Assembly: GCF_003048615.2 (NCBI RefSeq)
Contig: NZ_CP049263.1
Location: forward strand, 682,001 to 746,000
Reading direction: 5' to 3'
DNA: 64,000 nucleotides
DNA from: Campylobacter concisus
GTDB lineage: Bacteria; Campylobacterota; Campylobacteria; Campylobacterales; Campylobacteraceae
This document shows positions 16,423 through 26,670 of the stretch, one piece after another. Each line of letters opens with the position of its first letter. Positions within the stretch are counted from its first letter, which is position 1. A program made the position numbers and the translations under genes. The notes below the pieces were generated by a model that made no database searches, was not told the DNA's origin, and saw nothing but the letters and a program-made list of their open reading frames with translations.

Positions 16423-17070
16423 ATGAAAAAATTTTCTAAATTTCTAGCAGTTGTAGCTCTTTTAGGGCTTTTTAGTGGTTGTGCTGAAAAATACACCGAA
16501 CTTTACAATCTAACTCCAGACGAGTGGTACGCTCAAGTTATCGCTGACATAAAAGATGGCGATCTGGAGTCAGCTGATAAACACTACGTTTCAATGGCTA
16601 GCGAGCACGTTGCAAGCCCGCTTTTGGAGCAAATTTTACTCATCCTTGCCCAAGCTCACGCAAATGACGAAGAGTATCTCATGGCAAATCACTATCTTGA
16701 TGAATACATCAAAAGATACGGCGATAACGGCCCAAAAACAGAATTTGCTCAATATCTAAAGATAAAAGCAAATTTTGACTCATTTACCCAGCCAAACCGC
16801 AACCAAAAGCTAATGGAGGATAGCGTAACTGAAATCGAGAAATTTCTTTATATGTATCCAAATACCGAGTATAAGCCGCTTATTGAGACCATGCTTATCA
16901 AATTTAAGCTAGCCCTTTACTTCTTAGACATGCAAATAGCAGATCTTTACAAGAGAACTGGCCGTGACGTTTCGGCTAAAATTTACGAGCAAAAGCTAGA
17001 AGAGTCGCCGTTTAAAAACTCAGACCTTATCAAACCTGACGTGGCATGGTATAGAAAACTGTTTGAATAG
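16423..17070 (+). CDS. bamD: Outer membrane protein assembly factor BamD (lipoprotein)
   Basis: BamD is the essential lipoprotein partner of BamA, and together they insert beta-barrel proteins into the outer membrane. The 215-residue product starts with a lipoprotein signal ending LFSGC, with the acylated Cys at residue 20. It then contains TPR-like helices: [21 protein letters not shown], a central [16 protein letters not shown] and a later [17 protein letters not shown]. These match the YfiO/BamD pattern. The stop overlaps the ribosome site of lon 8 bases ahead, so the two genes are likely cotranscribed. The autotransporters in this window would be BAM substrates. Confidence 0.9.
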   Translation: MKKFSKFLAVVALLGLFSGCAEKYTELYNLTPDEWYAQVIADIKDGDLESADKHYVSMASEHVASPLLEQILLILAQAHANDEEYLMANHYLDEYIKRYGDNGPKTEFAQYLKIKANFDSFTQPNRNQKLMEDSVTEIEKFLYMYPNTEYKPLIETMLIKFKLALYFLDMQIADLYKRTGRDVSAKIYEQKLEESPFKNSDLIKPDVAWYRKLFE

Positions 17071-17078
17071 GAGAAATT

Positions 17079-19496
17079 TTGCAAATAAACGAAAACAAAG
17101 GCTTCCCAACTGAGATACCTATCATAGTTGAGGACGAGCTATTTTTATATCCATTTATGATAACACCGCTTTTTTTAAGCGACGAAGAAAATTTAAAAGC
17201 GCTTGAGCTTGCCATACAAGGAGAAACGCCGATCCTTGTCGTGCCTACAAAGCCCCAGCAAGACGGCGCTAGAGACTTTGACGGCATCTATGATGCAGGC
17301 GTGATCGGCACGATAATGCGCCGTGTGCCGCTACCTGACGGACGCGTAAAAGTGCTATTTCAGGGCATCGACAAGGGTAAAATTTTAAAACAATCAGGCA
17401 TAAACCCACTCCGTGGCATCGTCGATATGCTCCACGTAAAGCGCCCATCACAGGTCAAAACTGACGCTCTCATCGTAGTTTTAAGAGAAAAAGTAAGAGA
17501 ACTTTCGCAGTTTAGCCACTTTTTCCCGCCTGATCTTTTAAAGACGATCGAAGAGAGTGCTGAGGCGATCAGAGTTTGCGACCTAGTCTCAAGCGCGCTT
17601 CGCCTAAAAAAACAGATCGCTTATAGCTTTTTTGTCGAAGAAAATTTAGAGCAGCGCCTACTAAAGCTCATCGACTACGTCATCGAAGAGATCGAGGCAA
17701 ACAAGCTTCAAAAAGAGATCAAAAATAAGGTTCATTCAAAGATCGACAAGACAAACAAAGAGTACTTTTTAAAAGAGCAGCTAAAGCAAATTCAAGCTGA
17801 GCTTGGAGCGGATACGAGCCGTGAAGAGGAGCTTGAGGAGTACCGCAAAAAGCTTGATGCGAAGAAGAAATTTATGGCTGAGGACGCCTATAAAGAGATC
17901 AAAAAACAAATAGATAAGCTCTCTCGCATGCACCCAGACTCAGCAGACGCGAACACCTTGCAAAGCTACCTTGACTGGGTACTTGAAATTCCATTTGAGA
18001 ATGTAACTAAGAAAAAGTCATCTATCGCCGAAGTGAGCAAGCACCTAAATGCCGATCACTACAGCTTAGAAAAGCCAAAAGAGCGCATAGAGGAGTATTT
18101 TGCCTTGCGTGAGCTTTTGGAGCTTAGAGGTGTTGGTGAAAAGGTAAATAACGGCGCCATTTTATGCTTTGCAGGACCCCCAGGCGTGGGTAAAACAAGC
18201 CTTGCAAACTCGATCGCAAAGGCGCTAAAGCGTGAGCTAGTCAGGATCGCTCTTGGCGGACTTGAGGACGTAAACGAGCTAAGAGGCCACCGCCGCACCT
18301 ATATAGGCGCTATGCCAGGCCGCATCGTGCAAGGGCTCATAGAAGCCAAGCAGATGAATCCAGTGGTTGTTTTAGACGAGATTGACAAAGTTGGCAGAAG
18401 CTACAGAGGCGACCCGACTGCTGTTTTACTTGAGATTTTAGACCCAGAGCAAAATAATAAATTTAGAGACTATTACCTAAATTTCAACATTGATCTTAGC
18501 AAGATCATCTTCATCGCCACAGCAAATGACGTGAGCATGATACCAGCTGCACTTCGTGACAGGATGGAGTTTATCGAGCTTAGCTCATACACCCCACAAG
18601 AGAAATTTGAGATCGCTAAAAAATATCTCTTGCCTCAAGAGCTTAAAAAGCACGGGCTAAAACCAAGTGATGTGAGCATCAGTAAAGAGGCGCTTGAGCT
18701 AATCATCAGCGACTACACAAGAGAGAGTGGTGTGCGAAATTTACGCCGCAGGATCGCTGATATACTAAGAAAAGTCGCCAAAAACATCCTTACCAAAAAG
18801 AATGAAGGCAAAATCAGCGTCACGGCTAAAAATTTAAAAGAGTTTTTAGAGAAAAAGGTCTATGAGATCGAGCCAGCTGACAAGAAAGACCAGATCGGCT
18901 TGGTAAATGGCCTTGCGTGGACGAGTGTCGGTGGCGACGTGCTAAGGATCGAGGCTATCAGGATCCAAGGCAAAGGCAATATGCAGATCACCGGCCAGCT
19001 AGGCGACGTGATGAAAGAGAGCGCTCAGATCGCATTTAGCGTCGTAAAAGTGCTGATAGACAACAAAAAGCTAAAAGTGCCGATGGCTATCGTGCCAAAA
19101 TTTGACGACGACAAGCACAAGCTCGAAGCCAGCGACGTTTATAGACGCTATGACCTTCACTTACACGTGCCAGAAGGTGCGGTGCCAAAAGATGGTCCAA
19201 GCGCTGGTATCACGATGGCAACTGCGATCGCATCGATACTAACTGATACAAAAGTCAAACACGACATCGCAATGACTGGCGAGATCACACTAACTGGTAG
19301 AGTTTTACCTATCGGAGGACTAAAAGAGAAGCTGATCGCCGCTCACAAAGCTGGCATCAAAACAGCTCTGATACCTCGTAAAAACTATGACCGTGACCTT
19401 GTCGATATCCCAGCCGAAGTAAAAGCTGATATGAAGATCATCGCCGTTGATACGATCGATGATGTGCTAAAAAACGCTCTTGTAGCTAAAAAATAA
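17079..19496 (+). CDS. lon: ATP-dependent Lon protease
   Basis: Lon is a cytoplasmic AAA+ serine protease that degrades misfolded and regulatory proteins. The 805-residue product has the LonA order: an N-terminal substrate domain (about 1-200), a coiled region with [16 protein letters not shown], the AAA+ module with Walker A GPPGVGKT (366-373) and Walker [11 protein letters not shown], and the protease domain. The catalytic Ser708 ([11 protein letters not shown]) and Lys751 (GGLKEK) are both present, 43 residues apart as expected. The start is TTG at 17079 with AGGAG upstream; the N-terminal residues ([31 protein letters not shown]) fit the family from there. A strong terminator follows. Confidence 0.98.
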   Translation: MQINENKGFPTEIPIIVEDELFLYPFMITPLFLSDEENLKALELAIQGETPILVVPTKPQQDGARDFDGIYDAGVIGTIMRRVPLPDGRVKVLFQGIDKGKILKQSGINPLRGIVDMLHVKRPSQVKTDALIVVLREKVRELSQFSHFFPPDLLKTIEESAEAIRVCDLVSSALRLKKQIAYSFFVEENLEQRLLKLIDYVIEEIEANKLQKEIKNKVHSKIDKTNKEYFLKEQLKQIQAELGADTSREEELEEYRKKLDAKKKFMAEDAYKEIKKQIDKLSRMHPDSADANTLQSYLDWVLEIPFENVTKKKSSIAEVSKHLNADHYSLEKPKERIEEYFALRELLELRGVGEKVNNGAILCFAGPPGVGKTSLANSIAKALKRELVRIALGGLEDVNELRGHRRTYIGAMPGRIVQGLIEAKQMNPVVVLDEIDKVGRSYRGDPTAVLLEILDPEQNNKFRDYYLNFNIDLSKIIFIATANDVSMIPAALRDRMEFIELSSYTPQEKFEIAKKYLLPQELKKHGLKPSDVSISKEALELIISDYTRESGVRNLRRRIADILRKVAKNILTKKNEGKISVTAKNLKEFLEKKVYEIEPADKKDQIGLVNGLAWTSVGGDVLRIEAIRIQGKGNMQITGQLGDVMKESAQIAFSVVKVLIDNKKLKVPMAIVPKFDDDKHKLEASDVYRRYDLHLHVPEGAVPKDGPSAGITMATAIASILTDTKVKHDIAMTGEITLTGRVLPIGGLKEKLIAAHKAGIKTALIPRKNYDRDLVDIPAEVKADMKIIAVDTIDDVLKNALVAKK

Positions 19497-19504
19497 TCCC
19501 TACT

Positions 19505-19534
19505 CTAGCCCCATTTTGTCTAACTTGGGGCTAG
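19505..19534 (+). terminator. Rho-independent terminator after lon
   Basis: CTAGCCCC (19505-19512) pairs perfectly with GGGGCTAG (19527-19534) around a 14-base loop. GAAAAATTTTT follows directly, so a T-run terminates the bamD-lon transcript. Confidence 0.75.
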
Positions 19535-19671
19535 GAAAAATTTTTACATTTATAATATGTTTATACTAAAAATCAAAAATTAAGTTTATTTGTTTATCTT
19601 TTAAGTAAAAAGTTTAAATTTCTAAAAATCTTTTTTTCAAATTTTTATAACTTTACTAACTTACCTTAGTG

Positions 19672-19752
19672 GACTACTAAAATTAGGTTGCGCTATGTTT
19701 AGCGCTAAAATTAGAGCCGTGATATGCTCGCTCATAAATTTTAAAATTTAAT
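19672..19752. repeat. Intergenic structured repeat, copy 1
   Basis: This 81-base element shares GACTACTAAAATT, AGAGCCG and CTCGCTCATAAA, and an AATTTTAAAATTTAAT tail, with 48148-48230, in the same order and spacing. Here the centre forms a perfect hairpin GCGCTA-TGTT-TAGCGC (19690-19705). It lies in the 289-base gap between the lon terminator and the end of ogt. The rest of this gap is AT-rich with no other signal. It could be a small mobile repeat of the REP/MITE kind, a structured RNA, or a processing signal. Confidence 0.65.
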
Positions 19753-19785
19753 GAAAACTTTTGAAGGTCAAATTTAAATTTATAG

Positions 19786-20244
19786 CTATTTATGCTTTGC
19801 TTCGTGCTCTAAAAGCCAAATTTTAGTTGGCAGGCCTTCGCCGCCTGAGTAGCCACCAAGGCCGCTGTGAGAGAGCACTCTGTGGCAAGGGATGATGATA
19901 GGCAGTAGGTTTTTGGCATTTGCAGATCCCGCTGCGCGGTAAGCGTTTTTATGACCTGCAGCAAGTGCAAGAGCTGCGTATGTGGTCGTTTCGCCGTATG
20001 GCACTTTTTGTAAAATTTCATAAATTTTGGCTCTAAATTTGGTCGTTTTTATATCAAGTCTAACGCTAAATTTTTTAAGCTCGCCTTTAAAATAAGCCTT
20101 TAGTTCATCTAAACACAGCTTTAAATTTTCATCTTTTACCGCTACTTTTTCAAATTTATCTACAAAATTTATCTCACAAATTCCATTTTCGCTAGCAACG
20201 ATCTCTAAAATTCCAATGGGCGATTTTAGGTAGGCTTTTGACAC
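19786..20244 (-). CDS. ogt: Methylated-DNA--protein-cysteine S-methyltransferase
   Basis: This suicide enzyme moves the methyl group from O6-methylguanine in DNA to its own cysteine. The 152-residue product contains the active-site motif IIPCHRVL and the preceding VPYGETTTYAALA helix-turn-helix region with the arginine finger context AYRAAGSANAKN. The frame extends upstream to 20355, but GTG at 20244 was chosen. AAGGAG precedes it by the right distance, and the protein then begins SKAYLKSPIGILEIVAS, the normal N-terminal edge of this family. The gene diverges from acnB across a 122-base gap. Confidence 0.93.
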   Translation of the reverse strand: MSKAYLKSPIGILEIVASENGICEINFVDKFEKVAVKDENLKLCLDELKAYFKGELKKFSVRLDIKTTKFRAKIYEILQKVPYGETTTYAALALAAGHKNAYRAAGSANAKNLLPIIIPCHRVLSHSGLGGYSGGEGLPTKIWLLEHEAKHK

Positions 20245-20303
20245 ATTTGCTCCTTGAAATTTGAAATTTTGGGCAAATTTTACTTTAGATTGTTTTGCTT
20301 TTT

Positions 20304-20311
20304 GATAAAAT
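20304..20311 (+). promoter_or_regulatory. -10-like box for acnB
   Basis: GATAAAAT sits about 55 bases upstream of the acnB ATG within an A/T-rich, periodically spaced region. No -35 motif is obvious. Confidence 0.45.
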
Positions 20312-20366
20312 GCAAGCAAAATCAGCGATTTTAGACTAAAAACGAGCAAAATCACAAAGGAAATTT

Positions 20367-22952
20367 ATGGGCTTTTTTACCGACTACGAAAAACACGTGA
20401 GTGAGCGAGAAAAAGAGGGCGTGCCACCGCTTGCGCTAAATGCCAAGCAAACAAGCGAAATTTGCGAGCTAATGAGACTTGCTGGCAACTCTAGTGGCGA
20501 TGAGAAGGCGCAAAACGAGCTAAAATTTCTTATAAATTTGCTCACAAATCGCGTAAATCCAGGCGTTGATGACGCGGCAAAGATAAAGGCAGAATTTCTT
20601 GGCGAGGTGATAGAAGGTCTTAAGATAGACGGCCTTGACGCGGTTCGTGCCATTAAAATTTTAGGAAAGATGCTTGGCGGATATAACGTGGAAATTTTGG
20701 TGCGAGCACTAAAAAATAGCGATGATGTTATCGCGCAAGCTGCGGCAAATGAGCTAAAAAACATTATCTTGGTGCATGAACATTTTGACGAGATCACAAA
20801 GCTAGCAAATAGCAATAAATTTGCAAAAGAGGTGCTTGTTTCTTGGGCAAACGCCGAGTGGTTTACGCATAAAAAGCCGCTTGATGAGTGCATAAATGCA
20901 GTGGTTTTTAAGGTGCCTGGCGAGACAAATACAGATGATCTAAGTCCTGCAAGCGAAGCCTATACAAGGGCTGACATACCGCTTCACGCAAAGGCGATGC
21001 TCGTTAAAAAGATGCCTGAGGGTTTGAAAATTTTACAAGAGCTAAAAAGCCTTGGTAAGAGCGTGGCATATGTTGGCGACGTGGTCGGCACTGGTAGCAG
21101 CAGAAAGAGCGGTATAAACTCTATCCAGTGGCACCTTGGCGATGAAATCGAGGGCGTGCCAAACAAAAAAACCGGTGGCATCGTGATCGGCACGACCATA
21201 GCTCCGATATTTTTTAACACCGCTGAAGATAGCGGCGCACTGCCGATAGTTGCAAACGTAAATGAGCTAGAAATGGGCGATGAGATAGAAATTTATCCAT
21301 TTAAAGGCGAAATTTACAAGCTCGCAGGCAACGAAAAAAAGCTCGTGGCAAATTTTAAACTTAGCCCAAACACTCTAAGCGACGAGATAAGAGCAGGCGG
21401 CAGGATACCTTTGATGATAGGTAGGCAAGTGACCAAAAAGGCTAGAGAGGCCTTGGGGCTTGGCGAAGAGCAAATTTTCATAAAGCCAGATCAGCCAAAA
21501 GAGCTAGGCGGTGGCTATACACTCGCTCAAAAGATGGTCGGCAAGGCTTGTGGCAAGGCTGGCGTGAGAGCTGGGGCATACGTGGAGCCTGAAATTTTGA
21601 CCGTTGGCTCGCAAGACACTACAGGGCCCATGACTAGAGATGAGATAAAAGAGCTTGCTAGCCTTAGTTTTGGGGCGGATTTTGTCTTGCAAAGCTTTTG
21701 CCATACGGCTGCTTATCCAAAGCCAAGCGACCTCGAGATGCAAAAGAGTTTGCCTAAATTTATGACGCTTCGCGGTGGGGTTAGCTTAAAGCCAGGTGAT
21801 GGCGTCATCCACTCGTGGCTAAACCGCATGGTCTTGCCTGACACGGTGGGCACTGGCGGCGATAGTCACACGAGATTTCCTATTGGCATTAGCTTTCCAG
21901 CAGGTAGCGGCCTAGTAGCGTTTGCAGCGGTACTTGGAATGATGCCGCTAAATATGCCAGAGTCAGTTTTGATCAAATTTAAAGGCGAGCTAAAAGAGGG
22001 CGTGACGCTTCGTGATCTTGTCAATGCGATACCTTATTTTGCTATCAAAAAAGGGCTTTTAAGCGTTGAAAAGAAAAACAAAAAGAACATTTTTGCGGGC
22101 AAAATTTTAGAGATAGAAGGGCTTGAGAGTCTAAAAGTGGAGCAGGCGTTTGAGCTAAGTGACGCTTCGGCTGAGCGCTCGGCGGCTGCTTGCGTGGTAA
22201 ATTTAAGCATTGATAGCGTCGCGGAGTACGTTCGCTCAAATGTTGCGCTAATTGAGGCGATGATAAAAGCTGGGTATGAGAGCCGTGAAACGCTTGAGAG
22301 GCGAAAAGAGAAGATGCAAAAATGGCTAGAAAACCCAACTCTTTTAAGAGCTGACAAGGACGCAAGATATGCTGAAATTTTAGAGATTGATTTATCACAG
22401 ATAGATGAGCCGATTTTGGCCTGTCCAAACGACCCAGACGACGTGGCGACACTGAGTGAAATTTTAGCTGATAGCAAAAGAGCACACAACATCGACGAGG
22501 TCTTTGTGGGTAGCTGTATGACAAATATCGGGCATTACAGGGCGCTTGCTAGAATTTTAGAGCGTGAGAGTAAGCTCACTACTAGACTTTGGATCGCTCC
22601 GCCAACAAAGATGGATAAAAAGACGCTTGAAGATGAGGGCGTTTATGAAATTTTTAAAAGGTTAAATGCTAGGACAGAGGTGCCAGGCTGCTCGCTTTGC
22701 ATGGGTAATCAAGCAAGAGTAAATGACAATGCCGTCGTTTTTTCGACCTCGACTAGAAATTTTGACAACAGAATGGGCATGGGCGCAAAGGTCTATCTAG
22801 GAAGTGCCGAGCTAGCTGCTGTATGCGCGCTATTAGGGCGTTTGCCAAGCGTTAGCGAGTATAAAAAAATAGTAAGAGATAGTCTTAGTTTAAATAAAGA
22901 TCAAATTTATAAATACCTAAATTTTAATGAAATAAGCGAGTTTAGTATATAA
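20367..22952 (+). CDS. acnB: Aconitate hydratase B
   Basis: AcnB interconverts citrate and isocitrate in the TCA cycle through a [4Fe-4S] cluster. The 861-residue length matches the B type. It begins with the HEAT-like domain (about 1-155) peculiar to AcnB, followed by the swivel domain with [19 protein letters not shown]. The cluster and substrate domains show [31 protein letters not shown] and [13 protein letters not shown], the last two giving the three cluster cysteines. The ATG at 20367 has an AAGGA ribosome site. Apo-AcnB binds mRNA in some bacteria; nothing in the sequence tests that here. Confidence 0.98.
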   Translation: MGFFTDYEKHVSEREKEGVPPLALNAKQTSEICELMRLAGNSSGDEKAQNELKFLINLLTNRVNPGVDDAAKIKAEFLGEVIEGLKIDGLDAVRAIKILGKMLGGYNVEILVRALKNSDDVIAQAAANELKNIILVHEHFDEITKLANSNKFAKEVLVSWANAEWFTHKKPLDECINAVVFKVPGETNTDDLSPASEAYTRADIPLHAKAMLVKKMPEGLKILQELKSLGKSVAYVGDVVGTGSSRKSGINSIQWHLGDEIEGVPNKKTGGIVIGTTIAPIFFNTAEDSGALPIVANVNELEMGDEIEIYPFKGEIYKLAGNEKKLVANFKLSPNTLSDEIRAGGRIPLMIGRQVTKKAREALGLGEEQIFIKPDQPKELGGGYTLAQKMVGKACGKAGVRAGAYVEPEILTVGSQDTTGPMTRDEIKELASLSFGADFVLQSFCHTAAYPKPSDLEMQKSLPKFMTLRGGVSLKPGDGVIHSWLNRMVLPDTVGTGGDSHTRFPIGISFPAGSGLVAFAAVLGMMPLNMPESVLIKFKGELKEGVTLRDLVNAIPYFAIKKGLLSVEKKNKKNIFAGKILEIEGLESLKVEQAFELSDASAERSAAACVVNLSIDSVAEYVRSNVALIEAMIKAGYESRETLERRKEKMQKWLENPTLLRADKDARYAEILEIDLSQIDEPILACPNDPDDVATLSEILADSKRAHNIDEVFVGSCMTNIGHYRALARILERESKLTTRLWIAPPTKMDKKTLEDEGVYEIFKRLNARTEVPGCSLCMGNQARVNDNAVVFSTSTRNFDNRMGMGAKVYLGSAELAAVCALLGRLPSVSEYKKIVRDSLSLNKDQIYKYLNFNEISEFSI

Positions 22953-22988
22953 ATTTGTTACAATATCGCGAAATTTTAAGGAGCTTTG

Positions 22989-24200
22989 ATGAAAAAAGTA
23001 GCTTTTTTTCTCTTTTTTAGCAGTTTTCTTTTTGTAAATTTACATGCATTAGAGTGCAGTGACCTTGCTAAAAAAGAGAGCTTTAAAACTACTCCAAACG
23101 AGCTTGCTTATGCGAATGAGGGGCTATTTTATTGCGATGGCTCGCTTTTAAATTTAAAAGAGGTAAAAGAGCTTTTTGATGCGAGTGTGGCTGTTAGAAG
23201 CGAGTCTCAAAGCTGCGTTGGCGAGGGCGTTTATAGAGAAAATTTAAATAAATTTAGATGGATCTTGCTAAAAGCCTCGTTTGCTCCTGAAATCTACCAA
23301 AAAGAGCTTGCAAAGCCAGAAGCGGCCGAGGCTCAAAAAGACGCTCAGATGGAGTACTTTAGATACTGGGCGAATGAGAGCCTGTTTAATTTCTTAAAAT
23401 ATAAAAAATTCAGCGAAGCTTATAAAAACGCTCAAACTCCGCTGGTTAAATTTTATGAGGCTTTAGGTGTTGATAGTGCAAGTGCCGCTTACTACGCAAC
23501 TAGCGTGATAAATGAGTTTTTAAGCTTTAGCGTTGGCAAAAAGGTAAATAAGGCTAAGGCCCTAACTTCTGAGCAAAAGATGATGGCTCAAAAGCTAAGC
23601 CAAGACGAGCTTGCAAATTTGCTTTATTCTAAAAATTTCACCACCGCAGAGCTTACAAATTTACTTGATATAGCGCTACTAAATGACAAAAGTAGCGAGA
23701 TAATAGAAGAGATCATAAGGCGCGGGGCGGATCTAAATTTAGGCGATGAGACACCGCTATTTTTTGCTCTTAAAAATTTAGAAAATGTAAAAATTTTGCT
23801 TAAAAATAGAGCCGATGTAAATCACAAAAATTTCTTTGGCAAAAGTGCGCTTTTTTATGCTGTGCAGTTTGAGGATGCGCCTCTTTGCGAGCTTTTGCTA
23901 AAAAGCGGGGCAAATGCAAACGAGAGCTACATCGACGAGCAATCTAAGATGAATATGATAAATTTAGGCATGATGCAAGTAGAGGATACGTGTGGCCTAG
24001 AGCATACAAACAGAAGCGTTTTCATGCACGCAGCAGCTCACGCGACGCCTGAAATTTTAAAGCTTTTGATAGATAACGGCGCTGATATGAACGCCACTGA
24101 TGATGCGGGATTTAACGCGCTTGATTATGCGATCAAAGATAAAAACGAAAAAAATATTAAATTTTTAGAAGAGTTTGGTTTAAAGCCAAATTTTAATTAG
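22989..24200 (+). CDS. Secreted ankyrin-repeat protein
   Basis: The 403-residue protein has a signal peptide (KKVAFFLFFSSFLFVNLHA) and an N-terminal helical region of unknown type with cysteines at ALECSD, FYCDG and SCVGEG. At least four ankyrin repeats follow from about residue 235: IIRRGADLNLGDETPLFFAL, LLKNRADVNHKNFFGKSALF, LLLKSGANAN, then LLIDNGADMNATDDAGFNAL. It is probably periplasmic and binds protein partners. The ATG at 22989 was taken over the adjoining TTG because of AAGGAG spacing. It follows acnB by 36 bases, where TACAAT may be a separate -10. No enzymatic motif is visible, and the partner is unknown. Confidence 0.82.
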   Translation: MKKVAFFLFFSSFLFVNLHALECSDLAKKESFKTTPNELAYANEGLFYCDGSLLNLKEVKELFDASVAVRSESQSCVGEGVYRENLNKFRWILLKASFAPEIYQKELAKPEAAEAQKDAQMEYFRYWANESLFNFLKYKKFSEAYKNAQTPLVKFYEALGVDSASAAYYATSVINEFLSFSVGKKVNKAKALTSEQKMMAQKLSQDELANLLYSKNFTTAELTNLLDIALLNDKSSEIIEEIIRRGADLNLGDETPLFFALKNLENVKILLKNRADVNHKNFFGKSALFYAVQFEDAPLCELLLKSGANANESYIDEQSKMNMINLGMMQVEDTCGLEHTNRSVFMHAAAHATPEILKLLIDNGADMNATDDAGFNALDYAIKDKNEKNIKFLEEFGLKPNFN

Positions 24201-24208
24201 GAAGAGAT

Positions 24209-24955
24209 ATGAAAAAGACAGCTTTTGTGACAGGCGCGACATCTGGCTTTGGCGAGGCGATCGCTAGACGACTTTCTAAAGAGGGCTACAAGATAGTAGC
24301 TCTTGCAAGGCGCGAAGATAGGCTAAAAAAGCTAGCAAGTGAGCTTGGCGATACGCATATCATCGTAGCTGACATACGTGATAAAAAGGCTGTTTTTGAC
24401 GCAGTTGATAGCCTGCCTGATAAATTTAAAGATATCGAAGTACTTGTAAATAACGCTGGACTTGCCTTAGGACAAGAAAAGACGATAGATGCGAAGGTAG
24501 AGGACTTTGAGACGATGATAGACACAAATGTAAAGGGTCTTATCTACTCTACAAAGGCCGTTTTGCCGCTACTTTACAAGCAAGAAAAGGGCTATATATT
24601 TAATCTTGGCTCAACAGCTGGCTCGTGGCCATATCCTGGTAGCAACGTTTATGGCGCTACAAAGGCCTTTGTAAAGCAGTTTAGTCTAAATTTGAGAAAC
24701 GATCTAGTTGGCACAAATATCAGAGTGACAAACATCGAGCCAGGGCTTTGCAAGACTGAATTTAGCGAGGTTAGATTTAAGGGCGATAAGGCAAAGGCTG
24801 ATAGCATCTATGATCATACAAATTTCATCACGTCTGAGGATATCGCGACTATTTTGGTAAATTGTCTAAATATGCCTGGAAGTGTCAATATAAACAGGGT
24901 CGAAGTCATGGCAAATACGCAGACTTGGGCTGGACTTGCGATAGAAAAATTTTAA
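24209..24955 (+). CDS. Short-chain dehydrogenase/reductase (YdfG-like)
   Basis: The 248-residue protein is a classical SDR. The cofactor motif TGATSGFGEAIA is followed by an RRED element (ALARREDRL) typical of NADP preference. VNNAGLALG, the active-site Ser in FNLGSTAGSWPYPGS, and the Tyr-x-x-x-Lys of YGATKAFVKQF complete the core. It is most like the YdfG group of NADP-dependent 3-hydroxy acid (serine/allo-threonine) dehydrogenases, which share NIEPGLCKTEFSEVRFKGD-type C-terminal sequence. The substrate is not proven. The gene is 8 bases after the ankyrin gene and 9 before the antiporter, so all three probably share a transcript. Confidence 0.9.
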   Translation: MKKTAFVTGATSGFGEAIARRLSKEGYKIVALARREDRLKKLASELGDTHIIVADIRDKKAVFDAVDSLPDKFKDIEVLVNNAGLALGQEKTIDAKVEDFETMIDTNVKGLIYSTKAVLPLLYKQEKGYIFNLGSTAGSWPYPGSNVYGATKAFVKQFSLNLRNDLVGTNIRVTNIEPGLCKTEFSEVRFKGDKAKADSIYDHTNFITSEDIATILVNCLNMPGSVNINRVEVMANTQTWAGLAIEKF

Positions 24956-24964
24956 GGAGTTTAT

Positions 24965-26668
24965 GTGAGACAAATTTTATTGTTACTATTTTTTAGTGTC
25001 GCGCTTTTTGGCGTTGATCCAGAAGTCGCCAAAAGAAATGCACAAATTTACGGCGTTTTCACGCTGATACCGCCAGTTGTGGCCATAGCGCTTGCTTTTA
25101 TCACAAAAGACGTTATATTGTCGCTATTTATCGGTGTTTTTAGCGGAACATTTCTTATAAATATCGTTAATGAAAATGTATTTATGGGCATCATCAAAGG
25201 CTTTACAGGCATCGTTTCAAGAGTGGTTGAGTCAATGGCTGATAGCACCGATGCTGGCATCTTGCTTCAAGTGCTTTGTATAGGCGGCGTGGTCGCACTT
25301 ATCACAAAGATGGGCGGCACAAAAGCAGTTGCTCTTTGGCTTAGCAAAAAGGCAAAAACTGGCGTCTCAGCTCAAATTTCAACTTGGCTTATGGGTATCT
25401 TTGTATTTTTCGATGACTACGCAAACGCCCTAATCGTTGGTCCTATCATGAGACCAATAAGCGATAAATTTAAAATCAGCCGCGAAAAGCTAGCCTTCAT
25501 CATCGACGCCACTGCAGCACCGATTGCAGGTATTGCTATCATCTCTACATGGGTCGGACTTGAGGTTTCGCTCATTGAAAAGGGCTACGAGCTTATCGGC
25601 GAGACTGGCATAAACGCTTATTCTATATTTATCGAGACCATTCCATATAGATTTTACAACCTCTTTATCTTGTTTTTCATCGTCTGCACAGCCTTGATGC
25701 AACGCGAGTATGGCCCTATGCTAGCAGCCGAAAGACGCGCTAGAAAGGGCGAGCTTCACTCTGGCAAAACTCAAATTCAAGACCTTGAAGACAAGACTCT
25801 TGAGCCAAAAGAGGGTGTAAAACTAAGCGCTTCAAATGCGATAGTGCCGCTTCTTGTGCTAGTTATCGGCGCATTTACTAGCTTTTATTTTAGTGGTCTT
25901 GCTGCACTTGAGGGCGATACTCTTAAAAATGCACTTGCAAATCCGCTTTCATTTTCAACATTTAAAGATACTTTTGGCGCAGCTGACTCTGCTACATCGC
26001 TATTTCAAGCAGCATTGCTCGCTAGCATAGTAGCTATCACGATGGGCGTTTGGCGCAAAATTTTTGATGTAAAAGAGGCTATTAGCACGTGGGTAAAAGG
26101 CTGGAAAACTATGATCATCACGGTCGTCATCTTGCTTCTTGCTTGGAGCCTTAGTGCGGTTATCAAAGAGCTTGGCACTTCAAGATATTTGGTTGATCTA
26201 CTAAGTGATTCAACGCCTAAATTTATCTTGCCAGTGGCTGTTTTCATTCTTGGCTCATTTATTAGCTTCTCAACTGGCACCAGCTACGGCACGATGGGCA
26301 TTTTGATGCCTCTTGCTATCCCACTAGCTTACGCAGTGGGCAAAAACTACGGCTTAGATGGCGATGCGATGCATGCTTATATGATCGTAAATATCTCAAG
26401 CGTTCTAACTGGCGCTATCTTTGGTGATCACTGCTCGCCGATATCAGACACTACAATACTTTCATCAATGGGCGCAGGATGTAGCCACATCGATCACGTC
26501 TCAACGCAGATGATCTACGCACTTAGCGTTTGTGCGGTTTGTGTGCTTGTTGGCTACTTGCCGGTCGCACTTGGTCTTAGCGTTTGGATCGCACTTCCTT
26601 GCGGATTTTTAGCGATCTGGGCTTTGGTTAGATTTGTCGGTAAAAAAGTAGAAGAGAAAGCGGCATAA
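24965..26668 (+). CDS. NhaC-family Na+/H+ antiporter
   Basis: This is a 567-residue inner-membrane protein with about a dozen hydrophobic helices. Motifs such as FDDYANALIVGPIMRPISDKF, DATAAPIAGIAIISTWVG and TGTSYGTMGILMPLAIPLA belong to the NhaC/MleN-like antiporter family (Na_H_antiporter). GAIFGDHCSPISDTTILSSMG is the diagnostic family signature near the C terminus. The first 16 residues look like a cleavable or anchoring hydrophobic segment. The start is GTG at 24965, with GGAG upstream. It probably expels Na+ or exchanges a small organic acid for protons; the ion is not certain. Confidence 0.9.
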   Translation: MRQILLLLFFSVALFGVDPEVAKRNAQIYGVFTLIPPVVAIALAFITKDVILSLFIGVFSGTFLINIVNENVFMGIIKGFTGIVSRVVESMADSTDAGILLQVLCIGGVVALITKMGGTKAVALWLSKKAKTGVSAQISTWLMGIFVFFDDYANALIVGPIMRPISDKFKISREKLAFIIDATAAPIAGIAIISTWVGLEVSLIEKGYELIGETGINAYSIFIETIPYRFYNLFILFFIVCTALMQREYGPMLAAERRARKGELHSGKTQIQDLEDKTLEPKEGVKLSASNAIVPLLVLVIGAFTSFYFSGLAALEGDTLKNALANPLSFSTFKDTFGAADSATSLFQAALLASIVAITMGVWRKIFDVKEAISTWVKGWKTMIITVVILLLAWSLSAVIKELGTSRYLVDLLSDSTPKFILPVAVFILGSFISFSTGTSYGTMGILMPLAIPLAYAVGKNYGLDGDAMHAYMIVNISSVLTGAIFGDHCSPISDTTILSSMGAGCSHIDHVSTQMIYALSVCAVCVLVGYLPVALGLSVWIALPCGFLAIWALVRFVGKKVEEKAA

Positions 26669-26670
26669 AT

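Noticed and set aside
20245-20355. N-terminal extension of ogt to 20355
   Set aside because: GTG at 20244 has an AAGGAG site and gives the normal family start; the extension overlaps the acnB promoter.
22034-22524. Two long open frames antisense to acnB (152 and 159 codons)
   Set aside because: They lie wholly inside acnB on the other strand, lack ribosome sites, and their compositions are those of reversed coding sequence.
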